A stretch of 8,503 bases of DNA, from assembly GCA_937927565.1 (NCBI GenBank), contig CALBDV010000068.1, positions 1-8,503 of the forward strand, in the 5' to 3' direction. A program made the position numbers and the translations under genes. The stretch comes from an uncultured Holophagales bacterium (lineage in GTDB: Bacteria > Acidobacteriota > Thermoanaerobaculia > UBA5066). The notes under the pieces are model-generated. The model was not told the DNA's origin. It ran no database searches and was given only the letters and a program-made list of their open reading frames with translations. Positions 7,066 to 8,503 of this stretch are shown here, piece after piece; the first letter of the stretch is position 1; each line of letters starts with the position of its first letter.

Positions 7066-7074
7066 ATAGCTGAG

Positions 7075-7686
7075 ATGAGAATCCTGAAAACGTCCTTCGT
7101 CGTCACCGCCGTCCTGGGAGCGATCCTGGCGGCCCGTCCGGTTCTGGCCCACTGCGACACGGCCGACGGACCCGTCGTCGCCGCCGCGAAGGTCGCGCTC
7201 GAGAAAGGGGATATCACCCCCGTCCTCAAGTGGGTCAAGCCCGCGGCGGAATCCGAGATCAGGGCGGCTTTCACACGGGCGCTCGCGGTCCGCCAAAAGG
7301 GCCCCGACGCCCAGGCGCTCGCGGACCAGTTCTTCTTCGAGAACCTCGTGAGGATCCACCGGGCCGGAGAAGGCGCGCCCTACACCGGCATCCTGCCCGC
7401 CGGGACGCCCGTCGAGCCGGCCATCGCCCTGGCCGACCAGGCGCTCGACAGCGGCAACGCCGACAAGCTGGTGAAGGCCATCACGCACCACGTCGAGGAG
7501 GGGATCCGCGAGCGGTTCGCGCGGGCGGCCGCCACGAAGAAGCAGGCCGATGCGAGCGTGGCCGCCGGCCGCGAGTTCGTGGAGGCGTACGTGGAGCTCA
7601 CGCACTACGTCGAGCGCCTGCACCTGAACGCCACCACGTCGGCCTCCGCCCACGCCGGGGCGCCCGCGGCCAAGCACGGGCACTGA
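7075..7686 (+). CDS. DUF6448-like exported helical protein with mature N-terminal His-Cys-Asp
   Basis: A 203-residue protein of unknown function. A classic signal peptide is visible: Arg2/Lys5, hydrophobic core 8-20, and cleavage site PVLA at 22-25. The mature protein would begin HCDTADGPVV. Cys27 is not in a lipobox because His26 precedes it. The remainder looks all-helical, with conserved-looking FFFENLVRIHRAGEGAPYTG (86-105), ITHHVEEGIRERF (136-148) and YVELTHYVERLH (172-183). Histidines at 26, 95, 138, 139, 177 and 183 plus a His-containing tail (193, 201, 203) suggest metal or haem binding. The HCDxxDGPVV start and the later motifs match my recollection of DUF6448 proteins; no enzymatic activity is established that I know of. 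It has its own Shine-Dalgarno and candidate promoter and ends 21 bases before the RIC gene, so the two are probably co-transcribed. Periplasmic location is likely. Confidence 0.85.
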   Translation: MRILKTSFVVTAVLGAILAARPVLAHCDTADGPVVAAAKVALEKGDITPVLKWVKPAAESEIRAAFTRALAVRQKGPDAQALADQFFFENLVRIHRAGEGAPYTGILPAGTPVEPAIALADQALDSGNADKLVKAITHHVEEGIRERFARAAATKKQADASVAAGREFVEAYVELTHYVERLHLNATTSASAHAGAPAAKHGH

Positions 7687-7707
7687 GAGACGGACGAAGG
7701 AGAGACG

Positions 7708-8439
7708 ATGGAGATCACGCCCGACACGCTGGTCGCCGACATCGCGGCTCACCACCCCCGCAGCATCGAGGTCTTCGAGCGTCACGGGATCGACTTCTGC
7801 TGCGGAGGGCACCGCCCGCTCGGCGAGGCCTGCCGCGAGCACGGCGCCGCGGTGGAAGCCGTGGCGGCCGAAATCGCGGCCGCCGCCGCACGCGAGGTAC
7901 CGGAGGATCGCGTCTTCACCGACGCCCCGCTCGGGGCCCTGCTCGATCACATCGTCTCGCGCTACCACCTGGCGCTGCGGGAGGACCTTCCCCGTCTCGG
8001 GCGGATGGCCGACAAGGTGGCCGAGGTCCACGGTGAGCGGCACGCCGAGCTGAACGACCTCGCAGCCGTTTACCGGGAGCTGCGGTCAGAGTTGGAGCCC
8101 CACCTCGCGGTGGAAGAGGAGCAGGTCTTCCCGGCCGTGAGGCGGCTGGCCGACCCCACCTCTCCGATCGGCGAGGACGTCCAGCCCGCCCTCCACGCCC
8201 TCGAAGTGGAGCACGAGCGGGTCGGCGTCGCGCTTGCCCGCCTCCGCACGCTGAGCCGCGGGTTCGTTGTTCCCGACGACGGATGCACGACCTACCGGGC
8301 GCTTTACGAAGGCCTCGAGCGCTTCGAGCGCGAGCTGCACGAGCACGTCCACCTGGAGAACAACGTCCTGTTCCCTCGGGTCGTCAGCCTGAATGCCCGC
8401 GCGGGGGCTCGTCGAGCGTCCGCGGTGGGAGCCCACTGA
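7708..8439 (+). CDS. ric: RIC/YtfE/ScdA-family di-iron protein, iron-sulfur cluster repair
   Basis: A 243-residue cytoplasmic protein, slightly longer than E. coli YtfE (about 220). The N-terminal ScdA_N (DUF542) domain carries the hallmark FERHGIDFCCGG, with Cys31-Cys32. The hemerythrin-like four-helix domain follows, with the expected di-iron ligands in place: His87 (SRYH), His132 and Glu136 (HLAVE), His169 (EVEHE), and His213 and Glu217 (HVHLE), corresponding to YtfE His84, His129, Glu133, His160, His204 and Glu208. RIC proteins help restore Fe-S clusters damaged by nitric oxide or peroxide, and the di-iron centre can react with NO. ATG 7708 has AAGGAG 5 bases upstream. The last 14 or so residues are Ala/Arg-rich and beyond the fold. 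It lies 21 bases after the exported DUF6448 gene and only 2 bases before the next reading frame, which suggests one transcription unit. Confidence 0.95.
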   Translation: MEITPDTLVADIAAHHPRSIEVFERHGIDFCCGGHRPLGEACREHGAAVEAVAAEIAAAAAREVPEDRVFTDAPLGALLDHIVSRYHLALREDLPRLGRMADKVAEVHGERHAELNDLAAVYRELRSELEPHLAVEEEQVFPAVRRLADPTSPIGEDVQPALHALEVEHERVGVALARLRTLSRGFVVPDDGCTTYRALYEGLERFERELHEHVHLENNVLFPRVVSLNARAGARRASAVGAH

Positions 8440-8441
8440 CC

Positions 8442-8503
8442 GTGGCCGGCCGCTGGGAGGACGCCGGGGTCGTCCGGGGCTTCTCGACGGCCGCCGCCAA
8501 CGA
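8442..8503 (+). CDS. Start of a downstream gene (3' partial), possibly a SAM-dependent methyltransferase
   Basis: From GTG 8442, two bases after the RIC stop, a frame stays open to the window end (20 complete codons). It encodes MAGRWEDAGVVRGFSTAAAN if the GTG is read as Met. A GGGAG 10 bases upstream could be its Shine-Dalgarno. The W-E-D-x-x-V-V-x-G-F pattern recalls the first residues of many class I SAM-dependent methyltransferases, but so short a piece cannot establish a family. The tight spacing suggests co-transcription with the RIC gene. Confidence 0.45.
   Translation, partial: MAGRWEDAGVVRGFSTAAAN

Noticed and set aside
6988..7074. N-terminal extension of the DUF6448 gene from TTG 6988
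   Set aside because: It would put 29 hydrophilic residues before a clear signal peptide. The TTG is part of TTGACA, and a good Shine-Dalgarno serves ATG 7075.
7144..7155. Lipoprotein signal at the start of the DUF6448 protein (LAHC)
   Set aside because: A lipobox needs Gly, Ala or Ser just before the Cys; here it is His, and cleavage by signal peptidase I after PVLA fits better.
5655..7274. A 539-codon minus-strand open frame opposite the TolC gene and the intergenic region
   Set aside because: It has shadow composition, no domain and no ribosome binding site. It crosses the candidate promoter and the start of the DUF6448 gene.
8404..8434. Inverted repeat GGGCTC/GAGCCC near the end of the RIC gene as a terminator
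   Set aside because: It lies inside the coding sequence, has a loop of about 20 bases and no T-run; such short GC repeats are expected by chance here.

Overview
The window is high-GC DNA and every supported gene lies on the plus strand. Genes are packed with overlaps or very short gaps, except for one 100-base intergenic region at 6975-7074. An outer-membrane efflux protein and a periplasmic adaptor point to a Gram-negative bacterium. The phylum cannot be fixed from these genes alone.

Region 1 (1-6974) is one long operon for a tripartite ABC-2-type exporter. The order is: TetR-family regulator (5' end cut by the window edge), HlyD-type membrane fusion protein, ABC ATPase 1, ABC ATPase 2, ABC-2 permease 1, ABC-2 permease 2, and a TolC-type outer membrane factor. 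Gene order and sequence hallmarks match the Escherichia coli cecR-ybhG-ybhF-ybhS-ybhR locus. There are two differences. The double ATPase YbhF is split here into two overlapping genes (314 + 263 residues, close to the roughly 578 residues of fused YbhF). A dedicated outer membrane factor is also included in the operon. The two permeases are paralogues of exactly equal length (376 residues). ATPase 1 lacks the H-loop histidine while ATPase 2 has all canonical motifs, so the motor is probably an asymmetric heterodimer. The regulator most likely represses the operon and responds to a drug-like ligand. The substrate cannot be read from sequence.

Region 2 (6975-7074) is the only real gap. It holds a perfect -35 hexamer (TTGACA) with a weak -10 at 17-base spacing, then a perfect 7-bp hairpin, then a good Shine-Dalgarno. 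A second inverted repeat shares an arm with the hairpin, so two folds are mutually exclusive. This looks like the control region of a second transcription unit.

Region 3 (7075-8503) holds an exported helical protein resembling DUF6448. Its predicted mature N-terminus is His-Cys-Asp, similar to the start of the nickel-superoxide-dismutase hook but without the second cysteine. Next comes a complete RIC/YtfE/ScdA-type di-iron iron-sulfur-cluster repair protein with every expected ligand. Two bases after its stop, a reading frame opens that runs off the window end. This unit suggests a nitrosative or oxidative stress or metal-linked function, separate from the exporter.

The most notable lead is the exported His-Cys-Asp protein next to the RIC gene. 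The exporter is a well-formed variant of a known architecture. No tRNA, rRNA, CRISPR array, insertion sequence or attachment site was seen.
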